Source: Amyelois transitella (lineage: Eukaryota > Arthropoda > Insecta > Lepidoptera > Pyralidae). From it: a stretch of DNA of 64,000 nt. Shown in pieces: positions 45,496 through 58,949 of the stretch (position 1 is its first letter; the number at the start of each line of letters is the position of its first letter). The position numbers and the translations under genes were made by a program. The DNA lies in the NCBI RefSeq assembly GCF_032362555.1, contig NC_083508.1:7779001-7843000 (forward strand). Reading direction: 5' to 3'. Below the pieces are notes generated by a model. That model was not told the origin of the DNA, searched no databases, and saw only the letters and a program-made list of their open reading frames with translations.

Positions 45496-46794
45496 TATTA
45501 AACTTTAAAGACCAGATAGTCACGGACGATTTTCGGAAATTCCAATTGGGAATTTCCATATTTAACCCTCTTTCATTCAAAAGGGTTATATATGGGAATC
45601 CCCAATGTTCCTTGTAGATTACAATTTTCACAGAAGGAGAAAAATTATTTTTAACACGCCGTACACGATGTCAAGAAAAACAATCACATTGTTATCATCA
45701 GGCGTTAGTCTTAGAAGTCTAATCCTTCATACCTTCAACCTGAAAGTGATTTTCATACAAACTGTCTTCCCCTATTATTTACTGTACCAATGGGGAATAA
45801 TTAAGTATATTTCTTAAACCACCTTAAACAAGTTGGTTCTCAGTTTGACCTGTATGTAAGTATGTTTGTCCGCGATTATCCCGCGTTGAACCGATTTTAA
45901 TGCGGTTTTCAGGAAATTGTTTGTTACATTTAGGTTAGGTTAGGTTATGGTAATTTAACCGACTTCGGCTTATTTGATCATATGTTACTTTAAACGTAAG
46001 CGCATCTTAACCCACCGCACTGGACGTTCTCCTACGAAGTGATGCGCTCGCGTTCGGACCGGCGGATGACGTACTGTGATGATGAGCAGAGCAGGAAACC
46101 ACCGGGTTCGCAGGACGCGGTCGTTGTCCCACTGAACGCTACACTTTCGCTTTTGACGGCGAACGAACCCGGCCCATTACTACCTCACTCACGCATTACA
46201 CCATCACGAGCCTTGCTTTTGGATGCGATTGTCGCACCGACATGCATACAAATCGCACTTTATTTAGGGTTGTGATGTTTAGATTTCTCCACACTACTTC
46301 ACACCGTTGTTATTTCGATTGTTTCATAAATAGACATTTATGTGGAGCAGTGTACTCGACGATTCCGTGCATAAGATTGCTTTTGCCTTTAACTACCTAT
46401 TAGTTGCCTTATTCATGGAACTGCTAGCACAAATCGATAAACAGTGCAATTTATCCACATCAAGCTTTTAAATATTCATAGCCAACGTTGGTATTTATTT
46501 TCTCCTGTTGTTATACCATGTTTTTCATTTTAAGGGTGTCGTAGAAAAATCGCAAAAGCGAAAACCTTAAAGTTTCGTCATGTCTCTTTGTGTTTCCTTA
46601 GCTCACAGCCAACGTAATTATTAATTTCAATTTACCTAGTGACCCATCACTCTTTCAAGACTGTTAGCTCTGTCTTCCTTGCATGGGATATAGATGTGAT
46701 TATTTATGTATGCATGTTATTAATATCTTACGAACTATTATCGTGAAACGCCTATTTTTTTCGAGTTTCTGTGATTTGTTTTTCATACATAGTT

Positions 46795-47055
46795 ACATAC
46801 ATACATATAATCACGTTTGTATCCCTTGAGGGGTAGACGGAGCTAACAGTATTGAAAGGCCAGGTTCAGCTGTATGTGGTAATGATGGAATTGACATTCA
46901 AGAAGTGACATGTTGCTAACCCATCGCGTAATAGAAAAATCCCAAGTTTATTAGCCTTTCCCTTAGTCGCCTTTTAGGACAACCATGGGAAAAATATGGA
47001 GTGGTCCTATTCTAAAGTTCTAGGAACCACACGGCACCAGAATCAATAAAAAAAT
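46795..47055 (-). repeat. family A repeat, full-length copy
   Basis: On the plus strand it runs from (CATA)n and CCCTTGAGGGGTAGACGGAG through CTAACCCATCGCGTAATAG to GGAACCACACGGCACCAGAA. It is inverted relative to 45250-45495, 1.3 kb away. Confidence 0.8.
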
Positions 47056-47216
47056 AATCATTCTGTCCATGATTTTGATGAGACTTAGGTATTTATTTAG
47101 TTGAAAAACAATGGAATAAGGTATCGCGGTAAATAAACAAAAATTTTTTTACAAGAAATGTCATAACATTGAATTAAAACAGATACCTACATTTTATATA
47201 GATATGTAAAATATCA

Positions 47217-47272
47217 GACACAAGTCTCGAACTTACTTCGAGGCTAACTCAATCTGTGTAATTTGTCCCGTA
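47217..47272 (+). repeat. family D SINE, 3' tail only
   Basis: It contains ACAAGTCTCGAACTTACTTC and GAGGCTAACTCAATCTGTGT, then ATTTGTCCCGTA. The head and body are missing, as expected of a 5'-truncated insertion. Confidence 0.75.
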
Positions 47273-48131
47273 TATATGTATATTTTTTTATTGGCTTGGG
47301 TTATATATATCATTAACAGAGCACGCGAGCGACGTCGCTGGTTTGTTTAAGTAACATATAAAAGACATCAACGCATAAAAAATGACAAAAATACTCGGTT
47401 AAATTTTACGGAATTGTAGGAGAGACAATACTTTAACATTTTGTGTGATTGAAAGAAAGATTTACATTTATTATATTAAGATTATAATTTCATTTTACAA
47501 TTAATAAGTTCGGATATGGTTTATTTGTAGTAGGTAAATGTTAATATGAAATGTACTTATGTATGTTACAGTAAATGATATGAAAACGCCAAAAACCGAC
47601 AAGTTTGGCGATTGATAGTTTATGAATTGCTGCTTAAGCGGGTGGCTATTTTGCGGAAACCATTACTGAGTTTTTAGAGTTAAAACAGGATAGGAACCAG
47701 TAGAGGAAAATGTGGATAACAATTGCACAAATATCTACCTATCTCAGTTTTGGTCAAATTCGGGCAAAGAATATCGCGTGGCAATGAGTCAACCTTTTTT
47801 GTACATTTTTAAAGTTCAAATAATTAAATAAATAACTTGATAGAAGCTTATGAAAGTAGAAGAAGATTTCTTTTAAATTAAGCAGAACCTACGTAATTAT
47901 GTTTGTCGTGTTTATCATTCTCGATGCTTTCTGTGTACATAAATATCTAAGTAAAAAGAACGCCTACGAGTAATTGGTGCTCCTGAAAAACATATCCGAA
48001 CTAAATAATACCCATATAAAAACCAAGTAACGAAATAAATGTTTATTACTAGGTACTTGTTACAGCATGGAAATAAAGTGCTGTAAAAAAATAACTACTT
48101 ATGCAAAGTTGTAAGTCGATTATCTGTAATA

Positions 48132-48430
48132 TTATCTATACATATAATAAAACAGTAAAAGTATTTTGTCTGTACATTTAGTATTTTTGACTGAAATGGA
48201 TAGAGGGACACTTAGAATGAATAATAGAAAGCAAAATTTTTTTTTTAAAATTTCTTGTCTGTCTGTCTGTCTGTATGTATGATCACGATTATCTCCGAAA
48301 GTACTGAACCGATTTACTTCAAACTTTCACCAATTGCTTTGTTTTACTCAGAATAACATTTAAAGTTTGTTTCATCAAAATCGGTTCACTAAAAAAAAGT
48401 TATCGACATTTGAATGAACTCAAGGCATCA
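48132..48430 (+). repeat. RTE-like repeat with a (TGTC)n run
   Basis: It begins TCTATACATATAATAAAACA, has TCTGTCTGTCTGTCTGTATG, then AGTACTGAACCGATTTACTT and TTCATCAAAATCGGTTCACT. A shorter sister copy is at 48850-49016, ending GACGAAGTCGCGGGCAACAA and CTAGT. Confidence 0.65.
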
Positions 48431-48514
48431 ATTTGCCTGCAAATAAGTTACGAAATTAAAAATTTCAAAGTCATTTATCATTATACGACAGCATTATACC
48501 TATAACATATAAAT

Positions 48515-48705
48515 ATAAGTGAAAGGCGACTAAGGGATGGGCTTAAAAACTTGGGATCCTTTTTTAGGCGATGGGCGAGCAACCTATCACTTTTTGAATC
48601 TCAATTCTGTCAATAAGTCAAATAGTTGAACGTGGCCATTCAGTCTTTTCAATCCTGTTGGCTCTATCTACCCCGCAAGGGATATAGACGTGACCATATG
48701 TCTAC
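48515..48705 (+). repeat. family A repeat
   Basis: It contains GCGATGGGCGAGCAACCTAT, GTTGAACGTGGCCATTCAGT and CCCCGCAAGGGATATAGACG. Confidence 0.8.
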
Positions 48706-48723
48706 TTTAATTTTGACACCACC

Positions 48724-48802
48724 GCAACGGCCTCGATGGTCCAGTGGTTAGCCCGTGACACTGTGAAGTTGGCGGTCCAAGTTCGAATCCCAACAAAAAC
48801 AA
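48724..48802 (+). repeat. tRNA-like SINE head of a different family
   Basis: It reads CCTCGATGGTCCAGTGGTTA (A-box region) and CAAGTTCGAATCCCAAC (B box). The head differs from family D, and only about 80 bp are recognisable. I do not call a tRNA gene because the acceptor-stem sequences do not pair convincingly and it sits among repeats. Confidence 0.5.
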
Positions 48803-51800
48803 TATATTTTTTTTTATTAGGTATTGTTTTTCTTCTTATTAAATCAAAATACTTCATATAATAAAACGGTAAAAATATTTTGTCTGTACATTTAATATTT
48901 TGACTGAAACGAATAGAGAATTTTTTTTAAAATTTTTTCTCTGTCCCTCTGTATCTGACTGTATGATTAAGATTCAACTCCAAATTTACGCAGACGAAGT
49001 CGCGGGCAACAACTAGTCTGTAATAAGTATCTAAGAAACTTTTAATAACTTACTTAGCTTTTGCTAGTTTTACTTGGCGTGGAGTCAATTTCAGGTTCTA
49101 ATGATAAATTAGGTTTTAATTAAATTTCGTTTAATTATCCACAAAGTACTTTTATTAAATAATAAATTTCATATAAGTCAATAATAATGAAAAGATGACT
49201 AGTATTTGTAAATGTTCACAGCGTTTTTGAATGGCCAGATCTTATGAAATTTGTTTAAATAAGAGGGGAAATACCGGAGTAAAGGTAAACCGCAAATTAT
49301 GTGTTTATGCCAAAATTGTGAAAGTAGATAAGTCGGCATAATTCAATATTAGATGGAGGTTGGTTAAACCAACTTTATAATATTTGGAGTCTCAATCAGT
49401 TATGAAACTCAAAGCAAATTGGATTTGATTGGACAAATTTATCTTTGTACTTGTATTATTGTTTGATTAAGTTGAATATATACTTAGGTTTAAAGATCTT
49501 TATTTGACTCATAAAGTTTCTCGTATACTTCTAAGCAGTAAGACTGCACGGGCAGAGAATCATATTGTTTTTGCAAATTAAGGCTACATCAAATAAGTTT
49601 TGCGTAGTCGCGTTATTTGTTCGTGCGTTAAATGTTCTAAAAATGACGTGTGTCTTAAGAAACTTTTATGAAAAAAATTGATTTCTGTGATGACTTTGCG
49701 TGGAATGCCAGACAGAAAGAATTTATGGGCGCAGGGGAAGGCCTGTTTTTATTTCAATACTCACAGCTCTTTGGTACAAAATATCAGGTAGATTATATGT
49801 ACGATTCTCGTTAAGTATAGTTATAGTATTCATAATTTGCGAAGACGAATTTTCGTGATATTTTATCGTACAGTTTAAACAAATTTTCCCTTGCGTAGTG
49901 ATGTGTTTCGGGCGTGCCTTAGTACACCAAACGTGCCCTACGATATACCTTCCTACGTGGTCTAATATTTCGAAACCTTATTCTTTGTTAATAATAATGA
50001 AGATCTGCGTCGTTTCATCACAGTTTGCTCGTTGAATAATAACGTCCGGTTGAATGAACCATTGCATTTGTGTCCTTGTTTTCTGTGATTTTCCATAGCG
50101 GCACGTGCTAGGTGCTAGTTTACTAGACATCTCATTCTTCATGCAAGCTCATACAATATTTTTTCGCATGATTGAACATGTCAATTAATTACGTAGAATG
50201 TTATCAATTTCAGTACTAAGCTTTGTTATTATTTATAACCAAAAATATCTCGATATTACTAGTTTTAGATTCGTCTGAGTCATACTTGTATTAATTATAC
50301 AATATTTAATAACTTTTGTTGTGTGTCTATAAATTAGTTGTTGAGATTTTATCTACATTATTACTCTTTTTTTATGAAATAATTATTTGTAAAACCGGGC
50401 CTTAGCTCCATAGGTAACAGCCGAAGGGTTTAGTAGGAAATAAGGAGAGGGAGTGACTTGTGAAAAAAAAATCACCTAGTAATTGTTTCTGTGTCATATA
50501 TTATCACTTTTTTATTTTGGGAAATTTCAGTGGACTAAAAGCTATTGGTACACTTACCAAGTCATCAAGTCACTGACTTATGTTAGTAAATATTGTAGAT
50601 TATCCTTGAGCCTATAGGCAAACTACAGATTTATTATATTAGGAATAATATATACTGAGATAATTCATGGTTCTTTCGAGGTTACAACATTTTTGGCCAA
50701 TGAGTTAGTACCCTAACTTGAAAAGAATGATATTTGATTCAATTTAATTAATTCGACACAGCCTCAAGGCGCCGCGTTGAGAGTCGCTTAGTAGACTAGT
50801 GGAACATAATTCTGTTATGTTTTTAATACGGTTATTTTTTTTGCTGGTGACCCGGATCGTGTTTAGTTGAGCCCTTCATTTGCTGCAGCACGACAAGCAA
50901 GTTTAGTTACAAGATCTCTAAGTAATGAATTAACTTAGTGGTAATAAGGTAACCTACATTGGTTAACTTTAAATTGGATTAGTAACAAAATATTCGTAGC
51001 GTAGACGAAAAGTCATCTCATTTTGAGTTAATGAAATGATTTTTTTGTCTTCTTTATGACGATGCTTGTTGCGGATATTATCTCTGTTAATATTTTGACG
51101 CATGAGGCATACCTACGTGAATTAATATTTTTTAGAAATTTTGATGAAGCTTGCTGACGATATGTATCAATTAATTGTTTGGACTAAACTTATTGCGAAT
51201 ATAAATAATTTTGACTATAAAGATATTCCGTTGTGATTTTATAGTCATTTACATCAACTTATGTGCAAATAACTTAAAAAATTTAAAAAACTAATATAAC
51301 TTCCATCTCTTCAGTCGTGGTCAAAGACGAATCATTCCAGGGATATCTTAATCAGGACAAAAACGTTAATGAATAGACTATTGTTTTCATTACTAGTGAT
51401 ATCCGTGGCAGTTCCAGATATTTCTCTTTGTAACTGTTATGGAAACTTGACGGATAATGAGGATACGATAGCATTAAATTACATTGGACAACAGTTCGTG
51501 GCACCAAATAATTATCAGAACAGGTGATCCTCCGGAATGTCGAAAATGCTAAAGGATCGAAGGAGCTTCCAATTCCCAAAAATTCTATTGCATGCATCCT
51601 TATGATGTGCTTTTACAAAATGAACTCTTGAACGTTTTCAATTTTTATCATCAGCTAGTTTAACAGAATAATATTTTACAGTTGCTTTAGAGTTGTAAAT
51701 ATTTTACGAAACTCTGGTTGCGAGTCCAGTGGAATCTTTTTTGAAGAATATAAATTAGCGATGCTTCACTGATTTGGATGTAGAAAAAATATCTATTATT

Positions 51801-52648
51801 CCTAATTAAAATGTGTATGACTCTAACGGATCATCATATATGTATCCAACGATTACTTTCTTCAAGTTTAAGTATGAATACTTGTTTATGAATCGCCATG
51901 TAATCATGTGGGCAACAATAGCTACTTGCTAGGCCCATTCGTATCACCATTCAATCAGTGCGCATACGCAAGAAACTGGCCGCACATGCTGAATATGAAA
52001 TGCACGGAGTTTGTACCTATGTCACTTTTCGTCAGAAGTTTGCATTTTTGAGCTCGGCCATTGACCCTAGCATTGCGTAGGCTAGCTACTTTCTCTTGGT
52101 GTTGGACGAGAGGCGCGGTCGCGGAGGGGGTCCTGCCAAATTAAGTGCGTGAAAGGCTCTGTACAGCTGTTCTGGCAGGGTTTCAACTGGGAGACTTCTT
52201 GATAACGCATCTCAGCTAGCGGGACACTTGTGTCAAAAGACGTTGACATGGAAACCGATATAAGCGGGCTGCAATATAATAAGAGCTTTTAAAATAAATT
52301 TAACTGACTTCAAATCGCAAAATTATAAATTTTACATTTTCGATTCTATGATGATGACGACAAAATGCAATAACGGAAAAGTTTTAGGGTGTTAAAAATA
52401 ATAATATAAAATAATAATACGATAACCATAAATTTTAAGACTACCTACCCTCGATATATTCAAGCTCCCAACATCCGATCTTGACATGATGAATATGGGT
52501 CCGCGTTTTCCTCGTGGATCCACTGATATCTACAACTATTTGTGTCTACCTCGGAAATATACCCTTTTATATACTAGTTGCACGCCATGAATTACCTTGG
52601 TCTCACCATAAAATTGGGATTTTTTTTATATAAATAAATATATGTATA

Positions 52649-52823
52649 GGGGACAAATTACACAGATTGAGTTCGAAGTAAGTTCGAAACTTGTGTTACG
52701 AGATACTAACTCAACGATACTATATTTTATAATATATACATACCTATATAGATAAACATCCAAGACCCAGGCCAATCTGAAAAAGTTCTTTTCTCATCAT
52801 GCCCGGGCCGGGATTCGAACCCA
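52649..52823 (-). repeat. family D SINE, truncated at the head
   Basis: On the plus strand it runs GGGACAAATTACACAGATTG, ACGAGATACTAACTCAACGA, CCAAGACCCAGGCCAATCTG and stops in the B box, CCGGGATTCGAACCCA. The A-box part is missing. Confidence 0.85.
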
Positions 52824-53358
52824 TTATGTAAAACATATTAAATTAATAATAAAAACACCTGCCACTGGGATTTCGACCATTGAATCGCAAGTTGATCAGA
52901 TCACTTTATAAACAACTAAGTATTTATATTTTGACATACTTACTAAGAATATGTATTGATATTTGTTAGTTTGTCGTGTTGTAAAATGGATGTAAGAGCC
53001 ATAAAATCCGCCATTTCAAAAAGACGGAGACTATGTCTAAAAAAATTTCTAAAATCGATTCATAATTAGAGTATCTAATCGTGTCACTTTGAAATCTTTA
53101 AAAATGTGCCTCTTATCTATTAAGTACCTACTGATCCTTTCTATTACAGAAATTGGAATATACTCCTACTTAAATAATTTCGATTTATGTTTAAGAGCTT
53201 AACTTTATTCACCATATCCACTTGTATCTGTCTTGTTATCGATTTCCATTCTGTTTTAGAGTGCACGATGTGAAATATGTTTAATTTAAATTTGTGTTTG
53301 AATGATAAATACACAGGCATGGCCAAACCAAGTCTATGCGCTCTAGGATGAGAATGAT

Positions 53359-53565
53359 ATCCTACTACTATTATAAAGGCGAAAGTTTGTATGGATGTAT
53401 GGATGTTTGTTACTCTTTCACACAAAAACTACTGAACCGATTACCATGAAATTTGGTATGTAGGTAGCTGAAGACCCAGAATAACACATAGGCTACTTTT
53501 TATCCCAGAGTTCCCGCGGGATTGATAGGGTTTCCATGCGGACGAAGTCGCGGGCGGCCTCTAGT
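53359..53565 (+). repeat. interspersed RTE-like repeat
   Basis: It begins ATCCTACTACTATTATAAAG, contains ACTGAACCGATTACCATGAA and ends GGACGAAGTCGCGGGCGGCC, TCTAGT. It is collinear with 14519-14709 and more complete at its 3' end. Confidence 0.8.
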
Positions 53566-54419
53566 TTTAATATATAGTTATTAGTAGGCCAAAAACCTTA
53601 ATGTTGCCATTTATAATTTATACGTCATCAATTGAATCAAGCGGCCGAGGATCGCTTCCGGGATTTATGACTCAAATTCAAGCACATTATCACAATGCTT
53701 CAGATATTGACAGTATTAAGCTAAAGAGTTGTATAAGCACTACGACACTTTCTACGCCTTCTTGTAATCAGAATAAGTAAAGAAGTGAACGGAGAAATGG
53801 TCAACGTTTAACGGTTGATTAAATTGAAACAATAAAACGAGTAATGCAGGTTTCAGTTGAAAACCCAGTTCTGCAAATTGTAAGTTCTGTTACTTTTACG
53901 TTACTCTGTTTGTTTACTTTGCGCGTTTCTGATTTGAAATATTTTTGTAGTAATACTTTACATCAACTTAAACATATGTAGGTGTATCTTCATCTCTTAA
54001 TATAGTTGTAACATGACAATGACTGTGTACATGGGAAAAATACCGAATCATATTCGTATAAATGTATTTATTAATATCTTTAAGTCATGGCTTTAAGTTA
54101 TTGCTATCATTCTAGATAAAATGCACATAAGGGGATGATCGATTACAAATTAGTTTAAGAACATTCCGATTCAATCATAGATTAACCGTTCATTTTGCAT
54201 AGTCCCTAAAGAAATGTCAATAAAAATCACTTGCATGTGTTGTTAAAGTGTGATTATGATAAGGTTGTTATTTTACATCATTTTCCTACCTTTTTTATAT
54301 TATTAAATAAGTTTGATAATGTCTCGAATAAAAATATTAGTTCAATTTGAGATAGGTATCGATATAAGAAGGAGCTGTTAAACCCGATAGAGGATTAACA
54401 GCAGTGCGTTATGACTGTC

Positions 54420-57400
54420 ACGCACGCTGCGTGCACGCAACGCGTCGTATCTTACGTTACGAAAAACGCGACGTCGCCACAGGAATACCAATCGGGCTAA
54501 ATTGGGCAGCTCACAAAGGTCGAAGGCAAAATTATTTATAAAAATTGCGAAACATCTACGTAAAAAAGAGTTGGTACATTGGACGTGCCGTCAACGCAAC
54601 GTTCTCTCTTTTGAAGGTTACGAAGCTGTGAGGGTACCGTTAAAACAAAACTGTCATCAGTCAGGGGAACTAGTTTAACAATGGCTCCATAGTGTAACTG
54701 TAATTTGTAAAGGTGCACTTTCTAATTATGTAAGTAATCTGCTGCGGCTGTAAAAATAAGAAAAATGCGTAGCACTCTAGCTGATCGTTTTTCTTTTTCA
54801 TATTCGCAGCGATAATAATTACTAATTTAGTGTTCTTTGTTTAGTTACATAATCTATCATATCTATAGTTAAAAAAAAACACTATGAAATCAGCGAACTA
54901 AATAGCGGAATAAAAAATGTCGATTGCAAGTTTTCAGTGCTACGAGTCGTAGTAAGGCGCTACGAGCATGCGGCTAGCTGCGGCGGGCGGCCGCGCGTAG
55001 TGCGCTCACGCACGCATTTTGGCCCGCAGAGTGTGGTTGGCCGGGGTCGGGTGTCGTATTTCTAGAGCATTGAACCTCTGCAACCTTGTGCGTTGAGACC
55101 GACCGCTCTCTGCGCGCTGACGCAACTGCTCCAGCCCCTTCTCTACTCGCTCGCATAATTATTCCTTCAGGGCACACCCGTTCATAATAACGGCCACAAT
55201 GAACAATTTGGATGATAGCGTTAATCGTTTCATGAAAGGTTGATCGTAATTGAAGGTTCTTTGATTTTACGCAATGCGAAGATCACGCTCGGATAATCAG
55301 ATTGTTCTTGTTAACACGAATTCGTTAATTACGTTACATTTAAAACGTTCATAATCGACATGATTTTAATTGCATTTTTGCTTTATTGATATTTATAATG
55401 AACAGCAGATACAAACAGTTGAGCGACTTACTAATTCATTGTTAGTACATTTGCAATCGGCACGTGAAGATCTAACGAATCTAATTAGCACTCTCGAGGG
55501 TTGCAGCGAACAATGCAACGAGTCGTTGAAAAGTCGAGGCGGTGGGACGCTAACGAACCTCGCACTCCGCAAATAGTCCGCGAGAAGTGCGAAATGATCA
55601 GGGGCTACAATTGGCCGAGAGCGTTGCGTGGTGACGCTTACGTAAACCGCTGACATAACCGAGTCGACGACCGCTGCTTGCGCAACCACCGCCGAACCCG
55701 CAACCCCACGCCTCCTCACCACCGCTATTCCCCACCAACGCGAAAATTACCTAATTGTACCCAAAATACATCAAAAGGACACTGCTCCATGGCCCGAGTT
55801 TGCGACATCGGCTATCATTAGTACAACAACCTTCTGCCTAGGTAGGTGGCGGACGATGTAGGAGCGTTTAGCTTAAGTTCACTCCAATTGACATTTTGAT
55901 ATGTAAATGATTTTAAATATTTTGATGCTTTGCTAAAGGTGGCTGGGATTGTAGAGCAATAATATTGTCATGATAGTCCATTGTTTTATGTAGGCGCGAA
56001 CGTCAAAGCATCATAATATGATATAACCACTATTAAGCACTAACATAGAGGTCTTATCATTTTACAACGCGGTCATTTAGATTTGGCTGTTGCATTCTTC
56101 ACAAGCTTCAGAAACCGCATCGTGAATTTGATTATAGACGGGATTGTGTTTATGAAACGTGACGTATGTGTTACAGTTATCCTTAGAAAACGAAAGTGAT
56201 AACTAAATGCGGGTCCGGTCATCGACCCCGGACGGGTCGTCGACCGCGCCAAACTGCAAAGGCCGTTTGTGAGCGCGGAGGCCGCGCGCGCGACATTAGC
56301 CGCCCGCCGGACGCGCCCGCGCACCCGTATTGCACATCGCGTAGTATACCTCAACTCGACCCACTGTTGCTGACCACCTGTGTTTTTAACCGTTAAATAT
56401 AATAAAAGGGAAAGTTATAGATCAGAGATACGCGTTCGTTTTATTTAAATATTGAACGGCTATAATTCGTCCAGTAGGTGTAAAGTTTTAGAATCCATAT
56501 ACATAATTATTCTCACCAAATGTAACGAATAATTTTCATCATGGTTCTCCAAAAGTCTTCTGTTGGAACCGAAAAATTAGAGCAAGAGATGAAACATATA
56601 GGCCTTATAAACCAGCCTCAGGATCTGGATTAATTTCTGAATGTCACATGGTGCTTGTCCTTCCTAGCGTTAGTCCTGGTTACATACCTACACACTTCTT
56701 TGAAGAGTAGCTCAGAGTGCGCCCTTTGACCGATGATCTTAAAATGGGTAAGTGAGGTTTTTTGCGACTCTCGTTTGACCTTCGCAACCTCTGTAGGGAC
56801 ACCTTACTTATATTGAATTATGGAAAAGGTCCACTAGATGAATGTTAGGTACATTACATACTTATTACCTTAGTGCCTTTTACGACATTCATGAAATTTT
56901 TTTTTAACTTATTTTATTGTATGAAATAAATAAATTTGACAGTGCTTAGAATTTCGCACTATCCATAGCAACATTTAAACCACTTCAACACGTCTGTGTG
57001 AAAAGGTAGTAAATTTTGAATGCTCTCCATATAGAATAATTAAATTTTTGATAAACATAGGTACTTATAATGTTGATATTTACCTACTTAAGTATTACCC
57101 CTTTATAGAACAAAACATATTTCTGAATAGTATACCTACCAGAGCAAAATTCTATGTATCAATAAGTAAAGCATACCTACTCTAAAAAGTCATGATACTC
57201 ATCCAAAACTAAAAAACCGACCTCATAAGTAAGCTTAATCTAAAAAAGTGTGACGGGATATAGATAGGTATACTGCCCTCTTTTGAACAATTCACACTTA
57301 ACTGAGTGCAAGCGTACTAACTTCGTTATGGGTTTGTCATTGAGCCGCCGTGCGGCCGGCGCTATGTGGCCGACTCGCCTCAACTAGGCCGCGCTTCCAC

Positions 57401-58930
57401 AACGGGTCTCGACTTTTTGTTCGTGATGATGCGGAACAGAAGAGAGAAATTCGGCGAGAAAATGCAGCACTCTTTAAGGAGGACACGGTCACGAGGAGTC
57501 ATCGGCTTCGAACTCGATGAATGTGGAGCGAGCGATGTGTTTCTCTTTGGCCTGGCCGACCTGTCCCACACTGCCATAACCACCAAAATATTAACGTTTT
57601 TAGCACTTGCAATACTTACATCGTCATACCGACTATGTGTCACTAAGAGCTCTCGACACGCCCTTTAGGTTGTTGTTAAACGGTACGTGAGACGTTGAAG
57701 CTGTGTTTCACGTTCGTTAACAGTACTGCGTATGTTGATTTCGTATACGATAAACCGACCTTATGTTGCAATTGCAAACTGCTTTCTTCTGTCAACAAAA
57801 TAAGCATCAGTGGTATTGTTCGGCCAAAAAATGGTAAAAATAGCCCATTATATTTTCGAAAGCACCAAGTCCTTATGTAAGAGTTCAACGTGACACTTGC
57901 GTGAGGCAGCGCGAGCCCGTTCAGCGCGCCACTTTCCTTACACCTCAATATTTGGTTAACTCTCTATGTATTTTCGTTTCCAGTATTTTAACTGACAGAT
58001 AATGGACTAGATCTACAAAATCAAACAATAATCTATGAAAATTTTGAGTATATTTTTAATGACATAATTACTGTGAAATTAAAATTAATGAAAACAATAC
58101 AAACTGACCAGTAATAATAGGAGGTTTCATTACAAAATATTTCGTTTAAACTCCTTGCAAAATTAATGAACATTTTTATAAATTCTATTTGTACTTACAG
58201 TAACATCGAAAGTTATTTACAAGCCTCACATGGTCTGGTTGATCGTGAACAATACCTAAAGGTAATTTAACGTAGCAGATTCAGATGTATTGATATTTTG
58301 TTAATTATATAAGTATGGACCTTATACCTAGCTTTGCCATATCTGGATTGTAACTGTTCTCCACAATGTGTAGAGGATGCAAATGCGAAAAATGTCAGAA
58401 GAATGATATTATTAAAGTGAATTTTTCATATACTTAAACTTTCAAGATAAACAAAACTATCCATCTAATTTCTCAAGACAGTCTACCCGTGAATATCCAC
58501 TATGCATTATCAGCAACTATCTCACCTACATACTTGGGCCATGCCTAACTCGCCTACGTGAAAATTGCCGCGGTGTTGATATGTCGGACCCACTCAGCTG
58601 ATAATAAAAGCTGATGGATGCGCAGGCGCGTATGTTTGTGTTGGCAACGGGTCGAGTGTCGTTCGGAGAAGACTTTCTGTCAGCAGGCTCACCATTCGCG
58701 GGGTCAACGACCTACTGCTTCGTTATACATTTGGCGAACAATGATTTGGAGTGGCGAGGTGAATGGCCGCGCTCGGAGGGGCTGAGCGTGGGCAGTTATT
58801 GACCCATATTGGAAGTGAAATGTAGATCAGTGGGTGAGAGCGGCGAATTTCGCCGCAGCGAAGTGCGCCCGCGGTTGCGTGCTTGCGCTGGCGCACGCGG
58901 GCCTAGAGCGCGCACTTTGTTCCGTCGCCG
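54420..58930. other. series of CpG-rich islets with no recognisable gene
   Basis: Blocks at about 54420-54480, 54950-55170, 55560-55740, 56200-56350, 57320-57660 and 58560-58930 are GC- and CpG-rich, separated by AT-rich sequence. Open frames in them (54974-55177 minus, 55370-55576 plus, 57366-57668 plus, 58614-58802 plus, and others) match no family I know and overlap on both strands, as GC-rich DNA tends to produce. They could be promoter or enhancer islets, non-coding exons, or exons of a gene I fail to recognise. A family C fragment lies at 56665-56830. Confidence 0.45.
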
Positions 58931-58949
58931 TTATGATATGTATGTTTAT

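Larger units (their letters stand above)
44545..47300. other. gene-free, repeat-rich stretch
   Basis: It holds family A copies at 45250-45495 (+), 46660-46715 (+, fragment) and 46795-47055 (-), an RTE-like scrap at 45846-45925, and a SINE tail at 47217-47272. A GC-rich open stretch at 46021-46275 matches nothing I recognise. Confidence 0.55.
47300..52648. other. gene-free stretch
   Basis: No gene is recognised. Repeats lie at 48132-48430, 48515-48705, 48724-48802 and 48850-49016. The part from 49020 to 52648 is unannotated AT-rich sequence. The minus-strand open frame 51352-51597 (81 codons) resembles nothing known to me. Confidence 0.5.

Noticed and set aside
57366-57668. 100-codon plus-strand open frame
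   Set aside because: No family resemblance, an 87-codon frame on the other strand in the same place, and no splice or promoter context; I list the region only as a CpG-rich islet.
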